The notes: generated by a model not told the origin, from the letters alone. 17,346 nt of DNA from Myxococcota bacterium (GCA_018821745.1 JAHJLU010000204.1:1-17346); one strand, 5' to 3'; counted from the first letter of the stretch, positions 1-7,103 are shown. Made by a program: numbers and translations.

Positions 1-1016
1 AGAACATTGTCTTCTCGCCCCTCTCCATGAACACCGCGCTGGGCATGGCTTTCTTGGGAGCCATGGACTTGACCAGGGGGGTCTTTGAGAAGGCCTGTCA
101 CTTCTCCTCCGATTCGAACTACAGCCACGCGGCCGCTGCTGCGCTTGTAAAGAAGCTTGTCTCCAGCAGCAAGGACCTCAAATTCAGCCTGGAGAACAGA
201 ATAGAGATTTCCCGTATCGTCAAGATGCAGCCGGTTTACGTCAAGGCTCTCAAGACATGGTACGCCCCCACCAGAGCGGTCAGTCAGCCCCCGACGCGCC
301 TTCTGGCTCTCATCAACACCACCACCTTTTCGGGCACGTGGCAGGCAGGCTTCGACAAACGCAGAACCCGCCATCGAGCCTTCACGATCCCCGGCGGCGG
401 CAAGGTACAGGTCCCCACCATGAACCAGGTGAAAAACCTGCCCGTGTACCTGGGGCGCCAATTCCAGGCTGTGAAGCTCATGTACAAAGGCCGCTCATAC
501 TCCATGCTCATCTTCCTCCCCTCGGCAGCAAAGCCACTCGCCGCCGTGGAGAAGGCTGTCCTGAATTCGCTCAAAACCTCCGAGTCGGGGATGGACTTCC
601 TCTTCCTTTTCTCCACCCGCAGGGTGACGCTCTACCTGCCCCGATTCTCCTTCAGGGTGATTGACTACGATTTGCGGTCTCCCCTGAAGAACATGGGCTT
701 CGACATCATGGCCCCAGCCATGAAAAACTTCCTCGGGATGTTTCTCCCTTCAGCGATTACAAAGGGCCGGGGAATCTCTGCCATCTCCCAGACAGTCAGC
801 ATCGACGTCTCTGAGAAGGGTACTGTGGCAAAAGCCGTCTCCAGAGTTGTGTTCGGGGTCATGTCGCCCCGCCCCCGGCCGCTGCCTCCCGTCGTCTTTG
901 ACGTGAACCGCCCCTTCCTCTTCGCCCTGGTGCACAACGACACGGGCACGCTCCTCTTCCTCGGCCGTGTCACCAATCCACGGGTCAAAAAATGGACGCC
1001 CGCCTTCCCAAATTGA
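1..1016 (+). CDS. Serpin-family serine protease inhibitor (5' partial)
   Basis: The reading frame is open from base 3, so the gene begins upstream of the window and the ATG at 27 is internal. Serpin landmarks are visible. NIVFSPLSMNTALGMAFLGA near the window start matches the conserved helix B region. VTLYLPRFSF at about 627-656 matches the LxLPRF strand. FDVNRPFLFALVHNDTG and LLFLGRVTNP match the C-terminal serpin signature. The hinge EKGTVAKAV (813-839) has Gly at P15, Thr at P14 and small residues at P12 and P10, as in inhibitory serpins. Counting from the hinge puts P1 at Met (861-863) and P1' at Ser (864-866). About 337 residues are present, so only a signal peptide and part of helix A should be missing. 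Known serpins trap serine or cysteine proteases by loop insertion. The target and the cell location cannot be told from this fragment. Confidence 0.93.
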   Translation, partial: NIVFSPLSMNTALGMAFLGAMDLTRGVFEKACHFSSDSNYSHAAAAALVKKLVSSSKDLKFSLENRIEISRIVKMQPVYVKALKTWYAPTRAVSQPPTRLLALINTTTFSGTWQAGFDKRRTRHRAFTIPGGGKVQVPTMNQVKNLPVYLGRQFQAVKLMYKGRSYSMLIFLPSAAKPLAAVEKAVLNSLKTSESGMDFLFLFSTRRVTLYLPRFSFRVIDYDLRSPLKNMGFDIMAPAMKNFLGMFLPSAITKGRGISAISQTVSIDVSEKGTVAKAVSRVVFGVMSPRPRPLPPVVFDVNRPFLFALVHNDTGTLLFLGRVTNPRVKKWTPAFPN

Positions 1017-1149
1017 GTTATCCCTTCTGCGGCTCATTCTCCCCACCATCCTCGCAGGCCCCGGTACTCTCACCTCCAGACAACACCCTCCTCCGACCCC
1101 ATCCATCATATTTTGCGGCCATCCGCCCATGTTCCGAAGTGTCCCGTCA

Positions 1150-1845
1150 TTAGCCGCGGGTGCAGACCATCTTTGAAGTGCCGTCGGAATTGCGCCGCAT
1201 TTCGCAGCGAGGCAGGGGTTGGGCGGGAGGAGTGTATCTATAGCCACTGAAGATTTTGCCTGCGCCGCGGAGGAAGACCGAGAGGGTGATGCGCAGCTGT
1301 GCCCCCACAGCGGTGTATGTACCCTGGTCGGGACTCTTGACCGTCATGACGTGGGGCCCTGCCGATGCTGAGATGGAGCCGCTTTTCAGTGGAATATCGA
1401 AGGTTCCCCCAAGAAAATAGGAGCGGCCGGCGCACTCGCCGTCGCAGATGGCTGTGTCGTCGGTACCTTGGATATAGCCCTGGTCGAAGGTGATGACACC
1501 CGTGGCGCGGCCCCGCCACCAGTTGCGGTGTATGAGCGAGTAGGAGGCCTCTACGGAGCCGCCCCGCACACCCATTCCCTCGGAATGTTCGCTATCGGAG
1601 GTTTTAGTTGCCACGTATTCGGCGCCTGGGCCGAGGGCCACCCGCACGGGGTCGATGTCGAGATAGATGCCGACATGAAGGCCGACTCCGTAGGCGGGCT
1701 TAATCCCCTCGCTGGTCTCGGCCATGTATCCGCCGGCGGTGAGGGTCGCGTAGCACCCCTGGCCGAGGAGTAAGTTGAGAAGCAGCAGTGCGGATCTCCA
1801 TAAGTGACTGAAAGGCGCGCTGGAAACAGTGTCGGCTCTCGGCAT
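1150..1845 (-). CDS. Exported outer-membrane beta-barrel-like protein
   Basis: This is a 231-residue protein. The start is supported by AAGGAAG six bases upstream of the ATG. A hydrophobic export segment (about residues 16-30) ends at Gly-Gln-Gly-Cys31, which only loosely resembles a lipobox, so lipidation is uncertain. From about residue 32 the protein is built of alternating short hydrophobic and Gly/Thr/Tyr-rich stretches typical of a small barrel, with few long helices. One internal Cys pair (ICDGEC) and a C-terminal pair (RCEMRR...MVC) could form disulfides, which fits a periplasmic or surface location. It converges with the serpin gene and has its own sigma70-like promoter. The family is not recognised, and the barrel call is an inference from sequence pattern. 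Confidence 0.75.
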   Translation of the reverse strand: MPRADTVSSAPFSHLWRSALLLLNLLLGQGCYATLTAGGYMAETSEGIKPAYGVGLHVGIYLDIDPVRVALGPGAEYVATKTSDSEHSEGMGVRGGSVEASYSLIHRNWWRGRATGVITFDQGYIQGTDDTAICDGECAGRSYFLGGTFDIPLKSGSISASAGPHVMTVKSPDQGTYTAVGAQLRITLSVFLRGAGKIFSGYRYTPPAQPLPRCEMRRNSDGTSKMVCTRG

Positions 1846-1883
1846 GGTTCACTTCCTTGATGTAAAATATCTGTTGTTTCGGG

Positions 1884-1912
1884 ATTATATCGGATATTCG
1901 CGAGCTGTTCAA
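1884..1912 (-). promoter_or_regulatory. Sigma70-type promoter of the 1150-1845 gene
   Basis: Read on the minus strand there is a -35 TTGAAC (1907-1912), a spacer of exactly 17 bases and a perfect -10 TATAAT (1884-1889). The start codon lies at 1845, giving a leader of about 32 bases that contains the AAGGAAG ribosome site at 1852-1858. Confidence 0.75.
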
Positions 1913-2129
1913 GGGGGTCTGCCATAACCCTGCGAAGGCACGTACTTTGGCTGAGACGACAACCTTTCAACGCGTCGTGTACATGATACATAAAAAATGG
2001 TGGAAAGAACAAAGGTTATATCCCGCGCCGGGCTGGCTTATTCTCGGGGTATAACCCCATGAACGGTTCTCGGTACAGGAGATCCGAATCGGGAACCGGG
2101 TGCCTTGCGCGGAAAAATTGGCCGACAGG
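1913..2129. other. Divergent intergenic region with inverted repeats
   Basis: No gene is supported here. The stretch holds a perfect 13-base inverted repeat, GGGGT-ATA-ACCCC, at 2046-2058. It also holds a longer imperfect one with arms CGGTTC (2065-2070) and GAACCG (2093-2098) and an inner CGG/CCG pairing. Both lie upstream of the candidate promoter of the RCC1 lipoprotein gene and could be operator sites or structure in a longer leader. Their role is unknown. Confidence 0.3.
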
Positions 2130-2158
2130 TTGATCCCAACTGGAAATGGCAGTAGACT
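2130..2158 (+). promoter_or_regulatory. Candidate promoter of the RCC1 lipoprotein gene
   Basis: TTGATC (2130-2135) and TAGACT (2153-2158) are separated by 17 bases. Each box matches four of six consensus positions. The GTG start is 50 bases downstream of the -10 box, a reasonable leader length. It is weaker than the opposing promoter at 1884-1912. Confidence 0.4.
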
Positions 2159-2198
2159 GACGGAGCGATGAAGTCGTTCCTACACCAAAATTCCCAAT

Positions 2199-2203
2199 GG
2201 AGG
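2199..2203 (+). promoter_or_regulatory. Ribosome binding site that selects GTG 2209
   Basis: GGAGG lies five bases before the GTG at 2209 and overlaps the in-frame ATG at 2197, so that ATG cannot use it. Starting at GTG gives MKKM followed by a clean lipoprotein leader, with two lysines then a hydrophobic core. This supports the GTG start. Confidence 0.7.
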
Positions 2204-2208
2204 CTGCT

Positions 2209-4182
2209 GTGAAGAAGATGATATTTGGTTTGGTTTGGAGTGTTTTTGTATTGTTTGCTTGTACGACAGAGTCTGGGGGCGGTTCCGAGAATTGTGGGGA
2301 TGGGATCATCGACATCGGCGAGGAGTGTGACGGTGATAACATCGGCGAAGAGAGCTGCGCCTCCCATGGCTACTACACAGGGACCCTTACCTGCAACAGC
2401 GACTGTACGCTCAATCTTGTCCAGTGCATAGGGCAAGGATTCTGTGGCGACGGCGTCATCAACATGGAGTTCGGTGAGGAGTGCGATGGAGACGAACTCG
2501 ACGAGCAGGACTGCGAGACCCTGGGATTCTACGAGGGAAGCGTGGCTTGTACAGACTCCTGCGCCTTCGACACCTCCCAGTGCATGGGGCGGTGCGGAGA
2601 CGGCGAGATCACCCACGGTGAGGAGTGCGACGGCGAGAACTTCGGGGAAATGACCGTCTGCTCCGACCTCCACCCGATGTACCACTCGGGGACCCTTACC
2701 TGCACCTCCGAGTGTCTCATTTCCGAAGAGGAATGCAACTACTGCGGTGATGGGATCATTAACGGGGACGAGGAGTGCGATGGCGTCAACGTCGGGGAGG
2801 CCACCTGCCACTCGGAGGATCCCCTCTACTACGACGCCGAGGGGACGCTCGCCTGCGACGACGTTTGCACTCTGGAATTTGCTCAATGCAATTACTGTGG
2901 CGATGGCCTGATCAATGGTGTCGAGGTGTGTGACGGCACCAATATTGGGACGAACCTCACCTGCAACCAGAAGGGGTACCCCGGCGGCGACCCCGACTGC
3001 GACAGTGACTGCGCTGCCATCGACTACATAGGGTGCAACAAGTGGAACCAGATCTCCACGGGCCACGCCCACACCTGCGCCATTGACACCCTCGGGCGCG
3101 TGTGGTGCTGGGGCCAGGGACTGTATGGGCGGCTCGGCATAGGTACCAGCACCGATGAGCAATACCCCCAGGAGGTCTCCCTCCCCGACTGGGCCACCTC
3201 CATCAGTGCCGGCTATGAGCATACCTGCGCCACGGTAGCCGGAGGCGAGGTGTACTGCTGGGGCCGCAACAATTACGGACAGTTGGGATCCGACGACACT
3301 ACGGACCGCAGTACGCCCAACCAGGTATATGGGACGACCAGCGTCCACCTCCAGGTGAGCACCGGGTACAGACACACCTGCTCAGTCACGTCCAGCGGTA
3401 TGATTATGTGCTGGGGAGATAACAGTTACGGGAAGGTGGGGAGATGCTCTACTACAGGCACAACACTCACGCCGGGAATGGTGAGAACCAGCTGTACAAG
3501 TCCATTTTTTCTAAATGATGCAAAGGAAGTGCATGTAGGCGACAGCCACACCTGCGCTCGTACGGGAATTGGCATTAACAGCCGGGTTTACTGCTGGGGT
3601 TCGAACTCCGATGGGCGGCTTGGGTTGAACATGACCTCGGCTTCACTGGCCTACAGTGATTATGCCCGCCCCATCTTGACCAACGGAGGTGAATATGTGA
3701 ACGCCATAAAAATCAGCGTGGGCTCCAATCACAGCTGCCTCATCGGATTGGGTTCAAACTACTATGTGCGGTGCTGGGGTAACGGGGTTCTTGGCAAACT
3801 GGGGAATGGGGGTACAGCCGACGCCATATATCCGAGCTACGTGCTGACAGACCCCGGAAATTCAGGGAGCTATTTGGGCGCCGCCATCCGGATGGCCACG
3901 GGACCGGCCCATACTTGTGTCCTCACAACGAGCGGGGGGAACTACTGCTGGGGGGACAACACATATTACACCCTGGCCAATGGCACGAACGTAAACACCA
4001 ACTTCGCCGTAGAGGCCACTCTCATCAACGACACCGAGACTGTCCAGTGTGGTAATATGCACACGTGTTGGCTCTCCTTCGGCGGGGAGATCTACTGTGT
4101 GGGTTACAACGGTAACGGGCGCCTCGGGGACGGCACTACCATCGACGCCCACGCGACGCCCACTCAGGTCGTTCTGCCGTGA
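2209..4182 (+). CDS. Lipoprotein with Myxococcus Cys-rich repeats and a seven-blade RCC1 propeller
   Basis: This is a 657-residue protein from GTG 2209. Residues 1-18 form a lipoprotein signal ending in Leu-Phe-Ala-Cys18. The residue after the Cys is Thr, so outer-membrane delivery is likely by the usual sorting rule. Residues 29 to about 278 hold five repeats of about 50 residues beginning CGDG-x-I, followed by ECDG (VCDG in the last), with further Cys, as in the Myxococcus disulfide-rich repeat (TIGR02232/DUF4215-like). Residues 282-657 contain seven RCC1-type repeats. Each has a Cys in HTC or HSC and a second Cys in CWG (CVG in the last), so each blade could carry its own disulfide. RCC1 propellers are protein-interaction platforms. 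Surface binding or adhesion is an inference, and the partner is unknown. It is divergent from the barrel-like gene. Confidence 0.9.
   Translation: MKKMIFGLVWSVFVLFACTTESGGGSENCGDGIIDIGEECDGDNIGEESCASHGYYTGTLTCNSDCTLNLVQCIGQGFCGDGVINMEFGEECDGDELDEQDCETLGFYEGSVACTDSCAFDTSQCMGRCGDGEITHGEECDGENFGEMTVCSDLHPMYHSGTLTCTSECLISEEECNYCGDGIINGDEECDGVNVGEATCHSEDPLYYDAEGTLACDDVCTLEFAQCNYCGDGLINGVEVCDGTNIGTNLTCNQKGYPGGDPDCDSDCAAIDYIGCNKWNQISTGHAHTCAIDTLGRVWCWGQGLYGRLGIGTSTDEQYPQEVSLPDWATSISAGYEHTCATVAGGEVYCWGRNNYGQLGSDDTTDRSTPNQVYGTTSVHLQVSTGYRHTCSVTSSGMIMCWGDNSYGKVGRCSTTGTTLTPGMVRTSCTSPFFLNDAKEVHVGDSHTCARTGIGINSRVYCWGSNSDGRLGLNMTSASLAYSDYARPILTNGGEYVNAIKISVGSNHSCLIGLGSNYYVRCWGNGVLGKLGNGGTADAIYPSYVLTDPGNSGSYLGAAIRMATGPAHTCVLTTSGGNYCWGDNTYYTLANGTNVNTNFAVEATLINDTETVQCGNMHTCWLSFGGEIYCVGYNGNGRLGDGTTIDAHATPTQVVLP
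2293..3039 (+). repeat. Five tandem Cys-rich protein repeats
   Basis: Five units of about 150 bases each encode a segment starting CGDG and containing ECDG (VCDG in the last) plus two to four further cysteines. Unit starts in the protein are close to residues 29, 80, 130, 179 and 230. The repetition is clear in protein but diverged in DNA, so the copies are old. Confidence 0.85.
3052..4179 (+). repeat. Seven RCC1-type propeller repeats
   Basis: Seven segments share a G-x-x-HTC start and a CWG-x-N/G segment followed by G-x-LG or similar. The count matches the seven blades of a complete RCC1 propeller. The third blade has an extra Cys pair (GRC and TSC), and the last has an additional Cys (VQC). 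Confidence 0.85.
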
Positions 4183-4265
4183 GTCTCTTTCCAAATCCTC
4201 GCTGAAGAAATGCCAGTCAATCTCAGTGGAATTGCCCCCGGTGACTATCTGAAGTCTGAAATGAA

Positions 4266-4294
4266 GCACAGCAAGAAGAGCGTGCCTTTTTTTT
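4266..4294 (+). terminator. Weak candidate terminator after the RCC1 gene
   Basis: GCAC (4266-4269) and GTGC (4282-4285) can form a short stem, followed one base later by eight T residues. The stem is only four pairs with a 12-base loop, and it lies about 85 bases after the stop codon, so it may not function. Confidence 0.25.
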
Positions 4295-4531
4295 ACGAGA
4301 GGTGACCCCTCCATGAGCCTCTTGGGGCCTCCCGGGCCAGTGACAGGCAGCGAGGCAATCAATGCGGGTAGAGCAGAATACTACTTTCCGCCAGCAGACA
4401 TATATGGTCACTCCCGGGACAGCACTTTCGACATCGGCGCTGTTGAGCATAAACAGTTCATTCGCATGGTCCCGCTGGGCGGCAGTTAAATTGACCGCAG
4501 TGGGTGATTTTAACCTCCAGTGCAGGTGAAA

Positions 4532-4553
4532 TCCCAGAGGGAACCCCGTGGGA
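4532..4553 (-). terminator. Possible hairpin after the histidine kinase gene
   Basis: On the minus strand, directly after the kinase stop, TCCCA and TGGGA pair around an inner GGG/CCC. Only three T residues follow, so an intrinsic terminator is not well supported. Confidence 0.25.
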
Positions 4554-4554
4554 G

Positions 4555-6012
4555 CTATGCCTGGGCGGGGTGTGGGGTCTTGAGGGGGAGGGTGAGTGTG
4601 AAGGTGGAGCCTTCGCACAGGGCGCTCCTCACGGTGATGGTGCCCCCCATGAGCGTGACGAGCTCATTGGTGATGGCGAGCCCGAGGCCGGAGCCCTCAT
4701 AGGAGCGTTCCAGATGACTGCCCACCTGGATGAAGGGGATGAAGATGCGCTCCAGATCCGAGGCGGGGATGCCTATGCCCGTATCACTGACAATCAGGGA
4801 GAGTTGGGGTTCGTCCGTTTGGCTCCTTGTAGCGGTGAGGTGGACCTGGATTTCGCCCCTGTGGGTGAACTTGAGGGCGTTGTGCAGGAGATTGGTGACC
4901 ATCTGGGAGATGCGCACACGGTCACACACAATGACGTCGGGGATGTTGCCATCGATGTGAAGCGAGAACCCGAGCTCCACCTTGCCGGCCTGGATTTCAA
5001 ACGGATTCACCAGGGACCGCAGCAGTTTTTTGATTGCTACTTCACTGTTTGTGAGGGTGAAGTGGCCGGTCTCAATTTTGGAAAAATCCAATAGCTCATT
5101 GAGCAGGTTGAGGAGGGACTGTGCGGAGAACTCAGCCATGGAGAGATACTCCTGCCGCTGTTCCCGGGTGGTCTCGCTCATCTGAGCCAGACCAATCATT
5201 CCCAAAATCCCGTTGAGGGGGGTGCGCAGATCATGGCTCATGGAGGCCAGAAATCGGGTCTTCGCCCGGTTCGCCTCATCGGCCTCCCGCTTCGCCTGTT
5301 TCAGAGAGGTCAACATCTCCCGGATATCGTTCTGCATGTATTCCATGGCGTGGACAGCGTCGTAGAATGGGTCCTCTTCAGGGATAGCAACGACAAAAGG
5401 GGTAAACTCGTCGTCCCAGGTGACCCTGCCCGCCAGCTCCAGCAGGAACTGGCTGCGCTTTTCAATGAGCGCCTTGAGTTCCCGGTTCTCTCTCTCCAGA
5501 GCAAAAACGCGGTCATTGGTGGAGTCTGGAACGACAGCCTCGCTGAGGGTTGATACGGGGCTGCCCACGCGTGCGAGGCGCTTCTCAATCTCCAAAATCG
5601 CCTCGGGCTCCGTGTCGTAGAAATAGAGTTGCGTCTTGGGACTGAGGGCGGCGAACACCCTGCCGAGGGATTTCATCATTCCTTTGGCGCCAACCGCGTA
5701 GACAGCGCTCTTGCCGATGACATCCCTGAAGAGGCGCTTCATTTTGGTCCTGGACTCTTTGGTTCCCCCGGTGAGGTGGGTGATGTTGTTGATGCCGCAC
5801 ACCTCTCCCCCATATTCGGACTCGCGGATTGCAGTGAAGACGGTGCGAAGAATGCGCTCCAGGGCGATCATGGAGTCGTCATCAATAAACCCCTTATGAC
5901 GCATGATGAAGTAGAAATCACGAAGCTCTACATCGAGTTTGTAGGTTCCAGTTTCATTAGCGTAACGGATCGACTGGGGATCGATGTTTCGGAAGGGTGA
6001 GTAAGGGGTCAC
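4555..6012 (-). CDS. Soluble sensor histidine kinase with a STAS-like N-terminal domain
   Basis: This is a 485-residue protein from GTG 6012. That start is chosen because GGAG (6020-6023) is seven bases upstream, while the ATG at 6018 is only one base from it. The frame stays open to 6204, so a longer form is possible. Kinase motifs are complete: SMSHDLRTPLN with phosphoacceptor His260, N-box NLLHNALKFT (Asn378), DTGIGIP (Asp410), and GSGLGLA (440-446). There is no transmembrane segment and no receiver domain. Residues about 20-150 form an alpha/beta domain that I do not recognise with certainty. Its pattern, with the segment YFYDTEPEAILEIEKRL, recalls STAS or SpoIIAA-like domains. Two helical, probably coiled-coil stretches (about 165-190 and 222-255) link it to the kinase. 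No response regulator is adjacent, so the partner must be elsewhere. Confidence 0.9.
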   Translation of the reverse strand: MTPYSPFRNIDPQSIRYANETGTYKLDVELRDFYFIMRHKGFIDDDSMIALERILRTVFTAIRESEYGGEVCGINNITHLTGGTKESRTKMKRLFRDVIGKSAVYAVGAKGMMKSLGRVFAALSPKTQLYFYDTEPEAILEIEKRLARVGSPVSTLSEAVVPDSTNDRVFALERENRELKALIEKRSQFLLELAGRVTWDDEFTPFVVAIPEEDPFYDAVHAMEYMQNDIREMLTSLKQAKREADEANRAKTRFLASMSHDLRTPLNGILGMIGLAQMSETTREQRQEYLSMAEFSAQSLLNLLNELLDFSKIETGHFTLTNSEVAIKKLLRSLVNPFEIQAGKVELGFSLHIDGNIPDVIVCDRVRISQMVTNLLHNALKFTHRGEIQVHLTATRSQTDEPQLSLIVSDTGIGIPASDLERIFIPFIQVGSHLERSYEGSGLGLAITNELVTLMGGTITVRSALCEGSTFTLTLPLKTPHPAQA

Positions 6013-6019
6013 ACGCATG

Positions 6020-6023
6020 CTCC
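6020..6023 (-). promoter_or_regulatory. Ribosome binding site favouring GTG 6012
   Basis: GGAG lies seven bases before GTG 6012 and one base before ATG 6018. Upstream in-frame starts at 6087, 6108, 6198 and 6204 lack a well-placed site. The perfect 11-base palindrome GGCAT-A-ATGCC (6043-6053) lies just upstream and could be an operator. Confidence 0.45.
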
Positions 6024-6215
6024 GGGATTGTTGACTGACACCGGCATAATGCCAAAAACGCCTCCATAAGGGAACTGTAATTTTCATACAAGACGCGATA
6101 ACTGCCATGGCGGTGACAGGGGCGCTTATTCTTTGTGGTGCTGGGGCACAATGGAAAAAACAGTACTCAACAAAAACTGGTCCCAAAAGCAAAAGCATTG
6201 TCACCTGCTTTGCGG

Positions 6216-6221
6216 TATAAA
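6216..6221 (+). promoter_or_regulatory. Possible -10 element for a leaderless transcript
   Basis: TATAAA lies seven to eight bases before the ATG at 6229, so the usual initiation distance would put the first transcribed base at or next to the start codon. No good -35 box is seen at 16-18 bases (TTGTCA is 12 bases away). Confidence 0.3.
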
Positions 6222-6228
6222 TGGATCC

Positions 6229-6993
6229 ATGACCGCTGCACCACTCTTTTTATCCTTCGTTCTTCTCTCTTTTTACTCGCAGACCGTTCCCGTTCCCCTG
6301 GCCCCAAAGATCGAGCAGCCCCAAAAGGCGGAAAAGTCAACTGAAAACCAAAGGAAAACAACACCACGAACCCTGAAAATGGGGGATCTCCCCTTGAAGG
6401 TAGTGGGCAGGAACGAGGAGCCGGTGGCCAAGCCCAACGAGGCTCCAGAGCTCAAGAAGACTCCCGCCCGCATGATGCTGACTTTCAAGGGAGAGCAGTT
6501 CCACTACGACAAGGTGACCCTCTCGGGGCCGGGCTTCTCCTGGAAGTTTCATTTCCACCCCCTCATGGGGTTCGAGCTGGATTTTGGGCTCCTCCTGGAC
6601 CATGACAGCGATCGCCGCGACATGCGATTTGAGATGGCCTTCCTGTTCTACTTCTTCGAGGACTCCAGGTCCTTCATGAATATGTACGCCAGGGGTGCCT
6701 TTGTGAACAATGTTATCTTCCTGCCCGATTCCTTTGAGACCTCGGAGGACTCCCAGATGCAGCTGGGGCTCTCCGCCGGGTTCGGGGCGGATTATCGGAT
6801 CAGCAAGTGGGCCGCCGCCAGCCTGGAGGCGGGGTACACCTATATGTTCGCGACCCCTGAGGTCATCGACAGCTACGGCATTCTCGGGAATCACAAGGGG
6901 TGGTATCTGCGTCTGGGGTTTTCCTTCTCCGTTGATTTTACCATGACCGAGACGCCGCCCACGCCAGTCAACACCTTTGAGCCCCCCAGATAA
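6229..6993 (+). CDS. Predicted outer-membrane beta-barrel protein
   Basis: This is a 254-residue protein if the ATG at 6229 is used. That start gives a hydrophobic leader (residues 5-16) ending near Ser-Gln-Thr. The frame is also open back to 6133, with an in-frame ATG at 6151 that would lengthen the region before the leader. No strong ribosome site is present at either start. Residues about 18-78 form a Pro/Lys/Glu-rich linker. From about 80 to 237, alternating hydrophobic strands (FSWKFHFHPLMGFELDFG, MRFEMAFLFYFF, GWYLRLGFSFSVDF) and Gly/aromatic turns indicate a barrel. The gene is divergent from the soluble histidine kinase, so a shared regulatory region is possible. The specific family is not recognised. 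Confidence 0.75.
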   Translation: MTAAPLFLSFVLLSFYSQTVPVPLAPKIEQPQKAEKSTENQRKTTPRTLKMGDLPLKVVGRNEEPVAKPNEAPELKKTPARMMLTFKGEQFHYDKVTLSGPGFSWKFHFHPLMGFELDFGLLLDHDSDRRDMRFEMAFLFYFFEDSRSFMNMYARGAFVNNVIFLPDSFETSEDSQMQLGLSAGFGADYRISKWAAASLEAGYTYMFATPEVIDSYGILGNHKGWYLRLGFSFSVDFTMTETPPTPVNTFEPPR

Positions 6994-7103
6994 ACATTCT
7001 CGTGATGATAAAAGCTCCTTGAACCAGCGGGGAGGAGAATCAGAACTCTCTTTTTACACGGTGCGGGGATAACAGAAGGGAAGCGTGAGAGGAGGGTTTG
7101 CGC

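Larger units (their letters stand above)
4183..4554. other. 372-base region without a recognisable gene
   Basis: No reading frame here has a ribosome site or a recognisable product. At 4486-4525 there are two similar neighbouring units, TTAAATTGACCGCAGTG and GATTTTAACCTCCAGTG. These resemble the short repeats at IS21-family ends and suggest a decayed element end. That is a pattern impression only. The region also holds the T-run described at 4266-4294. Confidence 0.3.

Noticed and set aside
2038..3375. A 445-codon open frame on the minus strand opposite the RCC1 lipoprotein gene
   Set aside because: It overlaps the strongly supported Cys-rich/RCC1 gene. Its residues (runs of Val/Ala/Gly/Leu) are what the complement of the Asp/Gly/Glu/Cys repeats gives, and it has no recognisable motif.
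4223..4618. A 131-codon minus-strand frame after the histidine kinase gene
   Set aside because: It overlaps the kinase end, has no ribosome site, and its composition (His/Pro/Arg/Cys) is unlike the neighbours. It is probably non-coding.
6013..6204. Longer histidine kinase starting at 6204
   Set aside because: The added residues do not resemble a domain or a clear signal peptide, and none of the upstream starts has a well-spaced ribosome site. A longer form cannot be fully excluded.
6337..6894. A 185-codon minus-strand frame opposite the barrel gene
   Set aside because: It is antisense to a protein with a clear leader and strand pattern, has no motif of its own, and is explained by the complement of its codons.
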